A program made the translations under genes and the position numbers. The notes under the pieces were generated by a model. That model saw only the letters and a program-made list of their open reading frames with translations. It ran no database searches and was not told the DNA's origin. From the NCBI GenBank assembly GCA_033558025.1, contig JAUCEF010000005.1, positions 6,076,001 through 6,140,000 on the forward strand: a DNA stretch of 64,000 nucleotides, in the 5' to 3' direction. Shown here piece after piece: positions 1-13,100 of this stretch; the first letter of the stretch is position 1, and the number at the start of each line of letters is the position of its first letter. The stretch is from Phytophthora sp. 'mugwort'. Taxonomy: Eukaryota > Oomycota > Peronosporomycetes > Peronosporales > Peronosporaceae.

Positions 1-1136
1 GAGCGAACTGATCGAGGTAAGCATCTCCGCCGCTTCGCAATCTTCACAGTACTAACGTGAGTGCAAGTGCAGTGGAGTTTCAACTGGACGACGGTACTGC
101 ACTCGTCAAGGCGGTACTGTGGGGAGAAGGCATCCAGACTCCAGTGGCGTTGGGGGACCTTGTACACGTGGAGGGCAAGCTCAATATGGACAAGAATTGG
201 GACGCAGAAGAAGAGTCAGTTGACGTGACAATGGTGTGCGATTAGAGAAAGGCTCACGTTGTTATGCTGCTGTGTCGTCTTAGGTCGCGAGAGCTCCGAA
301 TCCTTCGAATCTCGAAGGTGGAAGACCCGAACGAGGAGTTGCTACATTGGACACAGGTGATGGAATTGGAACAGATGTATTATTCTGCTCCAGAGGTTTT
401 GTGCGATGACTCGGCTTCAACTGACTGGGGCGCTGAAGCCGGGGGAACACACTGGGAGGAAATTGCCACTGAAGCGTTTTTCAGTCTTTCCATTGACCCG
501 AGTAGGAAAAAACATTTTTTGGCCCAGCGGGACCGTAACTCTTATGATGACATTCTGCTGGAGACTCTCGAGTCCATCCTCTATCAGCAAAAGACAAGAG
601 GCACCATGGAAGCCGTTGACATCATGTTTAGTGACCACATTGTGCATGATCCCACTGTAAGTTCGATAACTGTTGGGGGGTATCACTAATGGCCTCAACT
701 CAACTGGTTTACTTCATTTCATGGCAGACAAAAGAAGAAACTGGAGCAATCCAAAAGAATCAAAAGATCCGAGCATTGCAGTATGTTTTCCGGAAGCTAC
801 GACAAGCAGGACTATTATTTTTGGAAGACGACGAGGACGATCGTCATATTTTGCTGAGTTTTGAGGCGGTTTTGAAGCCAGCGCTTCTGCGGTTGCTCCG
901 AGGTGCGTTGAAGACTCGTCACTGCAATTTCACGTCTGATCGTTAACCTTTTTCTGTTCTTAGGTCACCCACAAGGTCGCTCTATTGCAGAAATCGCAGA
1001 CGCAACTTTAACCCAAGAGCGATTCAAGTGCATCCCGCTGCAATGGATTAAGACCAGCCTCCAGCATCTTCAAGCGTCTCAGTTAGTACTTCAAAGAGAG
1101 GAATCACAATTATTCTTTTATCGAGTAGAGCGATGA
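1..1136 (+). CDS. STN1: CST complex subunit STN1-like, 5' end outside window
   Basis: Telomere-capping and replication-fill-in factor (OB-fold partner of CTC1/TEN1). Exons read as 1-16, 73-235, 284-656, 728-902 and 964-1136; all junctions are GT-AG and the phases close to one frame of 299 residues ending at TGA 1134-1136. The N-terminal part carries the OB-fold strand FQLDDGTALVKAVLW, followed by RELRILRISKVEDPNEELLHW, which matches the STN1 pattern of an Arg-Glu-Ile strand, a DPN.E turn and a HW helix. The C-terminal exons (QKIRALQYVFRKLR, then GRSIAEIADATLT) look like the winged-helix domains of STN1. The true start lies upstream of position 1. The gene is convergent with HYDIN, with only 39 bp between stop codons. 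Family call is from pattern recognition; an RPA2-like protein is the main alternative, but DPNEE.LHW favours STN1. Confidence 0.75.
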
Positions 1137-1175
1137 ATACTACGGGGGACAACACGTGCCGGACTGCTCTTCTCA

Positions 1176-4100
1176 TCATGTTGTGGTCGATTCTAGGTAG
1201 TAGACCCACGGTGGTAGCTCCTTCAACTGTGGACAAGATACAAACAATTTGCCAGTCTCGTTCGCACCGCCTTGTATCGACTTTTCACATCTTGCTGACG
1301 ACAAAGTAGCGTCGACCTTGACCGTGATGAGCTTAGACGACTTGGCAGGGATCGACAACGATGTCGTCGATAGTACAAAACGCGAGTTGTCGACCATGAG
1401 CTCAAACTCTTTTGGAGTCGAGAAAACGTTCTTGAACTCAATGTCTTTTGTTGTCGAGAAGACGTAGGGACCTCGAGGCTGTGGGGGCACCGATAGCCCT
1501 TGCAATGTGCACTTGTACTCTCCGACAGTATCGGAATAGAGTGTCAATGTGTCTCGGAATTCGCCAATAGCTTCAGGCTCAAACTTGACAAGGATGGACT
1601 CCAGCTTTCCCTCCCAGGAAGAGGTCCCTTCGACTTTGCAAGTTGCTGGCACGGAGAACGACGTTGGGTCCTGGACGGAGCATGAGAGCTCAGCCGTAGC
1701 ATTTGCGTAGCCTGTGAAGTTAAATGTCTGCGTTTGCGAGCCACCGAGAGGGACCTTGAAGTACAAAATACGTTCAGGACCGACTGATTGCGTGCTCAGT
1801 ACCAGATTGTACGTATACTCGCCGAGCTCCACGAAGCTAATAGTTAACCGGTCTTCAAGCGGTGTATCGGAGTGCAGTATTGGTCGGTATTCAATCTCAT
1901 ACGAGCCTTCCGATCGACCGCTGATCTCGCTCAACTGTCGTACGCGAATGGAAGAGCTGGAACATTTCCACCAGTGAACTTTGTCCACAAAATTGATCTG
2001 ACGTTGAGTGTCAAAGGGATTCTCAATGGTCACCGTCTTCTTGACACACTGTCGCACTGGAGCCTCCAAGTAGAGCGTATCCACATCTAGAGCCTTGGAA
2101 ACGGTCACACTCACGTCTTGTGTCATGTATTCGCCACTTTCTTGGTTCATCATACGCACACTGAAATCCACAACTCGCTCCGTGTAGCAGAAAAACTTCA
2201 TATGATAATCACGCGTCACACCAGCGTGTAGTAGAATCGATGCTGGTCCTTGTACAACGACTGAGTCAGTTCCTACTGGCTTTTGAATCTCAACACGAAA
2301 TGTTTGCGGTATCTTGAGCCAATTTCTGATAGGAATCGAGATCGAAAGCGTCTTCTTTGCAGTAATCGACAGAGCGATTCCAGCAGCTGGTAATGGCGCT
2401 GAGGCCTTGCCGAAAACATTGTACAGTAGTGCACTTCCATCAGGTATCGCAAGGAAAATGGATCCTTTGTGGACTGTGGGGCGCTGTGTATCGCTTTCTT
2501 CCTGTGAGTTTTGCTTTGTCATAATCAATGGCGAGTACAAAACATCGAGAGAAGCTTTCCCATGAGCTGGCACTGCCACATTCTCCGGACATGACCAATG
2601 CTCGCCCTGTACTACCGGAAACAGATTCCACGGGGATGCACTTGGATTTTCAATCAGAATAACCTTGTGACTTTCTTGTCGAACTGGAGATTCGAACTGA
2701 ATATCTTGAATGGACGACGTTGCTTGAGGAACACATGAACCCACCAGCGTCAACGTCGCGGGAGAAGTCCCTTCAATCATACATAAAACTCTCTCATAGC
2801 GAATATCTGGATGTACAGCTGCTGGTTTGAACGTCACTTCAATTGTCTTGTGTTGATTGGGAGCTACCATGCCTTCAGATGGAGACACAACAAAGTCGGG
2901 GGCAAAATCGCGTACGCTCCACTGGAATTTCGTGGCAATATCCCCTCGATTTTGCAAGCGTATTTTTCTCACAAGCTGGCTGCCTAGACACACTGGTCCA
3001 TACGAGAGCGTATCGGTCTCTAGTGCCACTTCAATACCTTGACAGCATCCCGACAGTGTCAGCAACTTCTTCGTGGTACCTCCTACACGTATAAAGACGT
3101 CTTTCTGGAAACTCGGAACGCGTTGTGTCGGGACAAAGCGGAATTCCAGATCTGCGCTCTCTTTTGCTCGGAGAGAAACTTCTTGATGAGGGAAAATGGA
3201 AATACCCAATGTCTCAAGGGAAGTGACTCCTGGTTGAGATGAATCTACACATTCAACAACTGTTTTTCTCTTGGAGCGGTTGATGATCTTGACGGTTCGG
3301 GACACTTGTTGCCCGATCTGTAAGTTCCCGAGAACGACCATCTGCATTGACGAATTGACGAGCTCAACTTTAGGAAACACGCCCTCTCCACGGATATTAA
3401 TGTTGACAGTAGACGACCCGTTAATTGTGAACGGAATCATCTCGAAATATGCAACTTCTAGCCGCGCTGTGAAGACGATAGGAATGTTGACCGTCTCTCG
3501 GGGACCTAATACGGTGGGCGGACAATCCACAAGAAGATGAGGTTTCTTTTCAAAGAAACAATCGAGATCAATGCCGCTTTCAGGATCCATATTAAACACA
3601 GTAAGATTAGCAGTCTCGGCCATGGGAACAGCGTCGTTTTCCGCGATAAAGCACGGCCCAAAGTCGTGAGATGTGAATGAGAATTGCAGCATCGGAGGAA
3701 CAGCATTGCCTTGTAGTGCTACCACGTAATGTCGAGAACCAGCCACAGTACACGTCGCTTGCATCCCATCAAGGGACGTTTGTTTTGTAGGATTAAAACT
3801 CAGTCGACACGTGCTCTTGTCGTTCTTCTTGATTGTGCCCTGCATGGGGTCAATAGTGAAAGCCGCACACAGTTTTGTCATTGTCCAGTTAAAGTCAAAG
3901 TTGAATTTGCCACTATTGTGGATCACGACAGCACGTTGAGCTCCTTCATTGATACGCACAGCTCCAAAGTCCAGTACATTACCAGGGCCAGGAACAAGCG
4001 CTCGGCTTTCGTTTTGGTCGTCAGATGTCAATATTAACGCATCGTGAATGCTGTAGCCCTCTCCTTTGACATTTAATGACAGTCGCGTGGGTTTACGCTT

Positions 4101-7100
4101 GACGATACAGTTCAAGTTGAAACTATACGACTTTTCTTCCGTCGGAATGAACTCAATCTCTATCGACGTTCGACTATTGGGTGGAATGACGCCACTTAGA
4201 GGATGTAGAACGAGTGCTGGTATTTCTCCTGCAAAGTCCAGTGACGTCTTTTCAAACACAAAGTTGAATGGAATATGCTCCTGATTAACCAACGCGATGC
4301 TTTGAGACGTTTTTGTACCAATCAACAACGTATTAAAGTTGATACTTCCACGATCCAATGCCACTCGAGGCTCCGTCGTCGTCCCTACAAAGAGGAAAAG
4401 CTGATTGACTTGGAAATGGGGAATTCGGAAAATCCAAAACATTTCCTGGAGTTCCAGTTGCTGGGGAGTAAATTCAAAAATCATTTCACAACGTTTCCCA
4501 GCGAGCATGAGCCCTTTGGGTGTTGCACATCGAAAAGACGGACTAATTTCCCCTTGAGGAGTCCATGAAAACTCATACGACACGTTGGTCGGGTTCACGA
4601 CGTAAAACCGTCGCGTGTTACGAACACGAACACCGAGTGACTCCATTTCAATGACTTTGACCGAAGGATCTAAGGGTCCCAGCTCTCCATGAGGACCAAC
4701 AAGATTCGGGGCCCTCCATTGTGCATAGTCGCTCCTTTCTACATCGAAATGACATGCTGGTCTGAGGGATCCACCACGAACTTCCACTTTAACTGCAGTA
4801 GTTTTGTCGCCCCGAGCATCGACAATATCAAAGCATAACCAGTACTTGTACTCGTCCACTTCCATTGGTGCGAATTTGATAGTCAACGCTTGAGTTTCTT
4901 CTCCACTAATTCTCCCACTGGCAGGTGTCACCTCAAAAGGGCAAGTTTCGTCTACAAGTGGATACCTGCCGACTTCAGATTGGCCACAAAATCCGTCGTG
5001 CTCCCACCTACACGAGTATACCAAATGGATTTTACTCTTATTGTGTAAGTTGATTTTGTGAGTACAAACTTGCAGCATAAATGTTTTACGAAACACAATT
5101 ATTGTCGTGTCACACTCGAACGCCAACACATCAGCAGCAGCGAAACAACTCAACGAGATGGTCGATGGAGTCCCAATGGCTTGGTATTCAGGCTCTGCTA
5201 CTACTTGTTTGGAAGCGTTACTGGTTCCTGTTTGCTTATCAAAAGAAATCGTTTGGATAGTTTCATCCCATCCACTTGCATCGCTTGGAGTTGCTGAGTT
5301 GGTTGGATACGAGATCCGCTCCGACTGCAAAGCAATACGATGAGCCTGATAGTCAGGAGCTTGGTCACTATCCAACCTCGGCTCAAATGTCGCTCTGATC
5401 AGTTTATGGGCTTTAGGCCAAAGATGTCCCACGCGAGGCGAGAAGTGGAAAGGATATGCTTTGGGCCACTCGAATCGCACGACGTCACACGATTGGTTGC
5501 ACAGTGAGAATACTTTTGTATCTTTCAAAGTTCCTCCATCTAGAATATCATCAGAAATTGCACTGTCAGGCAGACAAATGTCATCAAAGTGAAGTTCATC
5601 ATCAAGTCCATGAGGCAAATCTTCAAACACCAAATCTTCTCGATATCCCACTCCAAAAAGCTTGAAACTCGTCTCTTCAAACGGATTATTTTGCACTGTG
5701 AGTTTAAGTTGGGACGTTGTAGGCTCGTCATGAACTTTCTGCGGTCGAAATTGTAAGGTCAATGTCTCGGTCGTTTTGGAAGCTACAACTACCGACCCGT
5801 TACCCAAGGCAAAGAGGAAATTTGGGTTGGCTTGGAGAGAAAATAGCACTGTTGCTGGTAGAATTCCATCATTGCGTAGTACCAAACGCATCTCCTTAAC
5901 TTTTGACATGCGTACTCGCCCAAACTCTAACATTAACGCACCAGTTGAGTCTCGAACTGTTGGTTCGGTAACTGTAACACATGGCATTGTTCCTTCCCCA
6001 CGCATCTCAAATTCCAGAAGTTTGTCCGTCGCTGTACTTAAAAGGGGGCTATCCTCAACTTTTGCTCGAAATGTGGCATGAAACAAGGCAATGGTGGTCG
6101 GTCGGAAGTAAACATTCACAAAACGATGCTCCAGAGGAGGAATTTCCCATACTGCTGGCTGTACTGTGAACACTTGAGGACCTTCTTCAGACTCGTCAGC
6201 ATCAGCATTTCCAGAATTATTTTTTGAATGAATTAAAATAAAAAAATGCACGGTACTGCTCACTTTCATTGGATTGGAAATCTTGAATCGTTCCATTGTT
6301 CCTCTCCAATTTGCCGCTGCAATTAATGGACCAAACGAGAAAATCTTTTCCTTTTCTGCAAAAGTGACAGCTTGAAGACTCCTAGGGAACGATAAACCAT
6401 TGCGAAGTGTTGATATTGGCATATCCGACTCGACTCCCAACGAGTGAATTACCGTTTGCTCCTCAAAAATACTTTCATAATCGGTAGTATTAATACCAGG
6501 ATAGCAACTCTCTCCGACTAATTCATAGCGTAGCAGATCCGATTCGGCTGCGTCGTCCATTTTGCGACCAGAAATGTCAATCTCAAGCGTCTCACGATAC
6601 ACTGCGCACTCTTTTGGCTGGAAAGTCACATCCAATCCCAACGTTACGCCGGGATCAACAGTGCCACAATCCGGAGAAATTACAAACTGGCCTAGATTTA
6701 ATGTGGCCGAAGGAGATCCAAGTGTATCCATCTGCAAAGTGTCCTTCTTGTCACTTGCAGCAGATTGAACGCGGAATTTGAACTGGAATTCCCCATCATT
6801 TCGGATCTCAATCCGCTTCGTTTGTGCTGGATCGTTGAATTTGTGCGGACCAAAGTTAATGCCACGATTGGGCTGCAGTCGGAACTTGCTCAAGACAGAT
6901 CTGGCGCTCGTGTAAACGTAAAATTCACGACATGCTTCTCCCGACAGCATTTCAATTATTGTGCACTTGATGTCCTTGCAGTCACGCAGCGTCACTTCAG
7001 TCATGGATGTAAACGTGACAGTTACCGATGAGAACTGCCCAGGCTCCAGTACCATTTCGCTTGGCTCAATCGTAAAGTACTCGCGTGTGGCTGCATTTCG

Positions 7101-10100
7101 AATGACGAGACGATATTTGATGCTGTATTTCCCTCGATTGCGAATGTTAAAGGAACGCGAGTGCTTTTCCCCTACTCGAACCAGACCAAAATCAAGACTT
7201 CCGTCCCCAGCCAAAGTGCGACCTCCAGCTGGAACTTGTCCAGATTCGTTGTCAAAAGAGCTCACATCAATCTGATAAGCTTCTCCACACAAAAGTAGTT
7301 CTAGCACGCGATTCCGGTCACTTACTTGAAGGTCACTCTCAGCATCGGAAAATTCAATCCGAAGCGGGAGTTCGTGAACAGCTTCGGTCATTGCCGAGAA
7401 AATAACGCTCACTGGGACCTTCTCAAGAGGTTTCAGAGTTCCCTCGATGGGGAAGAGCTGGAAATCAGCCGGTAAATCTTCACTAAGTAGACGCCACGAG
7501 ACTGCAACAAGTGACACATTCTCAATGTAAAAAGTCTTTTCATCTTGACGCTTTAGTAAGAGCTGCTCGAAATCCAAAACTGGCGCGTGAGATGATAAGA
7601 CAGAGGACTGTTGTTGTTCTGCATTGGATCGAGAAGAGACTGGGGCACTGCCGACACTGGACCGACAAGATATCGGAGCATTACCTACTGGGGTGTCATC
7701 AGAGCTACTAGTTGTGTGCTCTTGGTCCTCCCGTTCTGATGTACTCGCTGCTGCAGGTTGTTCCCACGGTCCACGTAGCTTTAACTCGGGTGTGCATCCA
7801 TAACAACTGATAGGAAACTCCAGAGGCTCTGGATTATCACGAATACAGCAGATCAAGACGTTCTCTTGCAGACCGTTCTCTAGAGGATTCGCCCACACTT
7901 TAACTTCTTTCGTTTCACCTTCATTAATAGCAAGAACTGGAGGGAACACAGCAAACGTCTCGTCCTCTTGTTTCGCCATCGCGAACTCGAGTTGAATTGG
8001 AAATTTGCTGTTATTGGACATGCGGAACACTTCGACATTGTTTGGACTCAGTTTCTGCCACTCTGTGAACGCTTGTTCCGTTTCAGGTACCTCAACATGT
8101 TGGATGGGGATGATAAGAGGGCCAAACTCAAACTGATTTCTCGAAATGACAAACTTTTTCTGAACAAATCCACCTTCTGGACGACTTTTGACTCGGTGCA
8201 TGAACACATTTCTCGGATCGCTGTTGATGGTCGGGACGCTGCAGATTCCACGACCAAATAAAGTAAATTCACGCCGGACACCGACGATTTCGAATCCCAA
8301 ACTGCAGTCGAAATTCCCAACATCAAGTGAAGCAAACTGGACCAGCACATTTACTCTAGAGTGAGGAGCAAGAACCCAGCGACAAACACGAGAAGCCTGC
8401 GATTTGGTACTCGATCCTTCATCGGTTTCCTGATTATCCAAATCAGTAGAGCTTTCAGAACGTTCTCCAGTCTCTGCGACCTCTTGTCCATGTCTCGGGT
8501 CTTTACCAGCGGTCGAAGGGCGAGACGAATGCTTACTTGGTATCTGGGAACGTGATTCACTGGAGTGCAGACTCTGTTCACTATTTGCTTGAGAGGTTTT
8601 GGATACTAACAGTGCTGGGGACCGCAAAGAAAAATGAGCGACTCGTTTGCGAGGAAACCTCTCGGGAGGCCTTCGAATAAGTTGAAATTTCGTAGCAGAG
8701 GGAAGAGGCAAATGGCTGGATTCCAATTCTCGAACAAACTTTTCAATACTAGAGAAGATTATGCCATGAAGAAGAAGCGGGGGAGCGGCATCTACAATAG
8801 GAATGTCCAGGATGAAATTATCGGGTCTGGTCCGATCTTTCACCTCTGCAGCCAGCCTAGCATCAGCGTTAGAATCTTTCCCGAAAGCGTCAGAATTTGT
8901 TTGCAAAGCTTGAGATAAATCATCAGGTTTGATGCCATCTCGAACGATAAATGAAGTCAATTGGCGCTTCATGTCTTCTAACGCTTGTGCATACTCCACA
9001 TATGTTGCAGGTTTCAACACTTTGGCAGATAGTGCCCGTGCCAGTTCCATGATTTTGTCTTGCATAACAGAATCTTCGTCAGGGAAATTATTGGATTGAG
9101 TCCCGATTGGCGATACACGCTCACTGACTATAGCGTCAGATTTCAATAATTGTCGCGAAGGAGAACCCAAGAGAGTTTCTACTTGAATTTCCCCATCTTC
9201 CTCACTACGATTAGCTCCATCCACCTCATTATTCCCAATATTTCCTAAGCAACTCGAAGACAAGCGACCACGTGAAGGAGAATTGTTCTTCCCCGGTGTA
9301 CGATCTTGATCCGCAAGCACAGTAGCCATTGACTCGTAACTGTCTTCGTCAAAGGCCAGTAGAATGATCCGCGCAGTCCCAAATGCCCTCGAACAGCAAT
9401 TCAACGTTTCTTCAAAACTCAAAAACGAATTGTCGAATCCATCCAGGACGCTGCCGTTTTTCAGATCTGGTTGTGCCAGTCTCCACAAAACGATTTGGTC
9501 TAATAAAGGCGCTAATCTTTCCGTGATGGATTCAAGTGGCGTCTCCTGTTGTGGAGGATCTTGATCCGATTCTGGACTCTCTTGACGTCTCGATCGTGTA
9601 TCATATGCCACACCTTCTTCCTCTATAGAAGATACAACTTCGCTCTCATCTGTATCAATCCCGAGCGCTCGACGCGTTGCAGTCGCTAGTGGGTCTTTTG
9701 CCGCACAAATCGCTTTAATGGCACCATCGATCGTCCAGATGCCTAACGATTCCTTCTCTGCAAGAAGACGAACTTGTGTGGACTTTCCACATCGCGGAGG
9801 GCCGATCACAATATAGTCAATTCCTTTTCTTGCCATAGACTTAACCCCCTCCACCACAGGAATCTCCGAATCCGAAGCCATTAGTTCCAGAGAATCAGCA
9901 TCCTCACTCTCTTGCAACTGCGACGAAGCTTCCGTGGCATTAATTAGTTCACTAGAGTCATCAAATGTCTGCACTGTATCCGCTGAATCCATCGCAATCA
10001 AACCATTAGCCGCCAGATATTCCACGACAGGTTGCCCTGGAACTCGTAGTAGCAGGTGGAGAGTTTCTTCAGAGGTAAAAGCATTGAGAGACCGGAGTAG

Positions 10101-13100
10101 AGCTTCATCTTCCTCATAAGTCGAGTCAAAATCCAAAGAAAACACTTCAACTGCATAGTCCGAATCATTGTGTATCTCTACTAGTTGTTCCTCTGGTGGT
10201 GCACAAGGCAATACAGGACCCAACTCGACAAGAGGCGGGTAAAAAGAGAGCCGTAATTCGGAGCCTTCCCCACGACAAACGATCGACCGCGTCTTTGGAT
10301 TTGAATTGATTTTAATCGGGAGTTTGAGCATGAACTGACGTCCATCATCCGGGACAAACTCAATCTGAATATTAACTTTGGCCCCTGGTGTTAGCACTCC
10401 ATTTAGTGGACTAAAGAGAAAATTCCCCACGTCTTTTGTAGATCCCATAGGTTTCTTAAATGCCCACTCAACAGGCACAGCCGACACGTTTTGTAACTGT
10501 GTAAACATGGTATGACACGTACTGACAGCGATTCTGCCAAAGTCGAGACTTTCCATAGAGATCGAGAGATCTGGAACCGTCACAAGAGCGCGAACTAGCA
10601 CAAGACAGGGAGGTCCGTTCTTAATCACAATAGGCAGTTGAGCCATGTGGAGCCCCATCTCGAGATTCTTGCGGGCGTGAAACGTGACATTGAATTCAAC
10701 TGACTGTTTCTCGGGTAAACGCACGACGCGTTCAGGTTCAAGCTGAAAACCTTTCGAGCTTGCCAGATTCTTGTCGAATTGAAACGAAGCGGGGCCGTGT
10801 CCGATGTTGGTCACACTAAATCGCTTCATCTTGTGGGTTCCTACGACGACATTCCCAAAGTCTAAGACAAATTGGGACAGAACGAATGGAAATACTTCCG
10901 TCCCACGTATCTTCTGTTTCTTGTTCGTAGACTTGGCATCTAAAGTAGAAGACGGTGGTCGCGCTGGTTTTGTTACAACACTTGGAGATTTGGTGGCTGT
11001 CCCTGTGTCTTCAGCTGAGTGTTTGTCCGTACTTGATTCGATACTCTTCAATGCCCTTGCATCGGCCTTTTTCACTTCTTGTACGAGGAGGTAATCGGCA
11101 AGGAATAAACGACAAGCTTCAGTTTCAACGTCCAATTCATCAACTGCTGGTAGTATTCGACTCGGACTGCCTGGCGCTCCTACACGATGACTCCCTGTCT
11201 TTGGCTGAGGAGAAACCGGTACAGATGCTACCGAAATTGCCTTCTCATTCCCATGAAATGTCGTGGACAGGGTTGATTTCGAGTCGGATAACGCCAATGC
11301 AACGTTAGTACTGAGACTTGGGCCGTTTTGGGCTTCCAGGACGGCCGAATTGAGCTTTCTGAGCTGAATATTCTGCTTTGCGCGTTTTTTTAGCTCTTTC
11401 CACTTTGGGGCTTCACTTCGAACACTCGAAGCTGGGTGAGTTTCACGCGGTAGATTAAGAGACACAGCGGCAAAAGTTCCATTGCCAAACAATTTGAACA
11501 GAATGGGCTGGAAATGAGCAATTTCAAGCACTACCGTCTCCTCGAAATACTCAGGAATACCCGGTCGCAAGCGTACGAGAATTCGTTGCTTCTCACTGGG
11601 GGCAATCGTGCCACTGATCGGTGAAATCTCTAATGTTCTCCCACAAGCGATAGGATTGATCATAATAGTAAACGATAAAGGCACTTTCCCAATATTTAAA
11701 ATGGAAAAATCCCGATCTTCTGTTTTGTTGTAAAGTATTTGGCCAAAATCTAGAGACTGTTTATCCAACTTGTAGACGAGGGAAGATGCCTCGCCCAACA
11801 ATGTGAGCTCGTATTCAGGGCCACCTTCGACTTCACAGGCCACGAGACTCTTGAATTTCCGGTTCGCATGACCATAGTATACAACCTCAATTCGTTCGCT
11901 TTCATTGGGCTTCAGAAGACCACGAATCGGCAGGATATCGAAAACTTGGTTGATAGGAATATATGGCTTCTTGGTGCTAGCAGTGGACAGAGCCTCCTTC
12001 TCGTCTTCAATGAAAACCCATCGATAGCTCGTGTCCACCTTGGACACGTTCGTCACGTTCATACTAATGCACTTTTGAGTATCGTTCAGTGTACAGCCAA
12101 AGTCGAGTTTGGTCATCTCGAAGGAAAGATTGGGGAAACTAATATCGCCTACCAGCTCCACACTGTCCTTCTGAGGATGACCCGTATAGGAAATGAGCAC
12201 CTTCCCATTAAGTACCCGACAAGTATAGTCATCCTTGAATCCAGGATAAAACTCGACGTTCAACTCCACTTTCTCACCTGGTTGTAGCACTGCTTCCCAG
12301 CAATCTAATGCAAATGGAGTCTGTGTGCGAAGTGTGAACGATAGTGGGAGCTCGCAGGCATTCGTGAGACTCAAAGGCTGCGATTGCGTTGTGATCTGGT
12401 TCCCAGGATGATGAATATACTCAAACGACAGCAGCGACGCAGACCGAGTCAGTCTCGGGTCTACAAAGTTGGCTCGGATAGCGGTCACAAACGCCACTTT
12501 GTGGGCTTTTTCCTTCCCCACACGTGTCTCGCACACTAATTCCTCTTGGATGAGTCCAGCCGTCGAGGAAAGCCCCTTAAACACAAAGATACACGCTGTG
12601 CGCGGCTTGAGCTCAATCGTCCCCGGGAAGACTGAAAAAACAGGGATCACTTCTTCTCGCCTGTCAGTGGCCGTGGCACTTTTCCCACTGCGATTATTGT
12701 TGCTCGATTTGCTTGCCTTTACTGCAGATCGAAGATTATCCACTCCAGATTTGACCAGGTTGTTTGACGCCCCATTTTGCTCTCTAGAGCTCATTTGACT
12801 GTTAGCAAGAGCGATTGTTTTGTTTACCCAAGTCAACACCTGGACACGTTTCCCTTTGTTCTCAAGTGTACAGCTCCATTCGCACTCTTTGCTCGTCATT
12901 TGATGCTTGAAATCGATCAGTCGGAGCTCGCTCGGCGACCACATCGTTGTGCCAGACCCTCGGATTGATAACGGCACGACGAGATTGTCTCCTTCGGTGA
13001 TCAAAATGTGCAGTTGGTCTTTAAACACCACCGTATCATCCAAGTTGGCCACAAGCACAAACTCGACACTTTCACCAGCCACGAGTACCCCCTCCTTCTG

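Noticed and set aside
1249..1467. Many plus-strand frames antisense to HYDIN
   Set aside because: They are other-frame shadows of a 14-kb coding exon and have no independent family signature.
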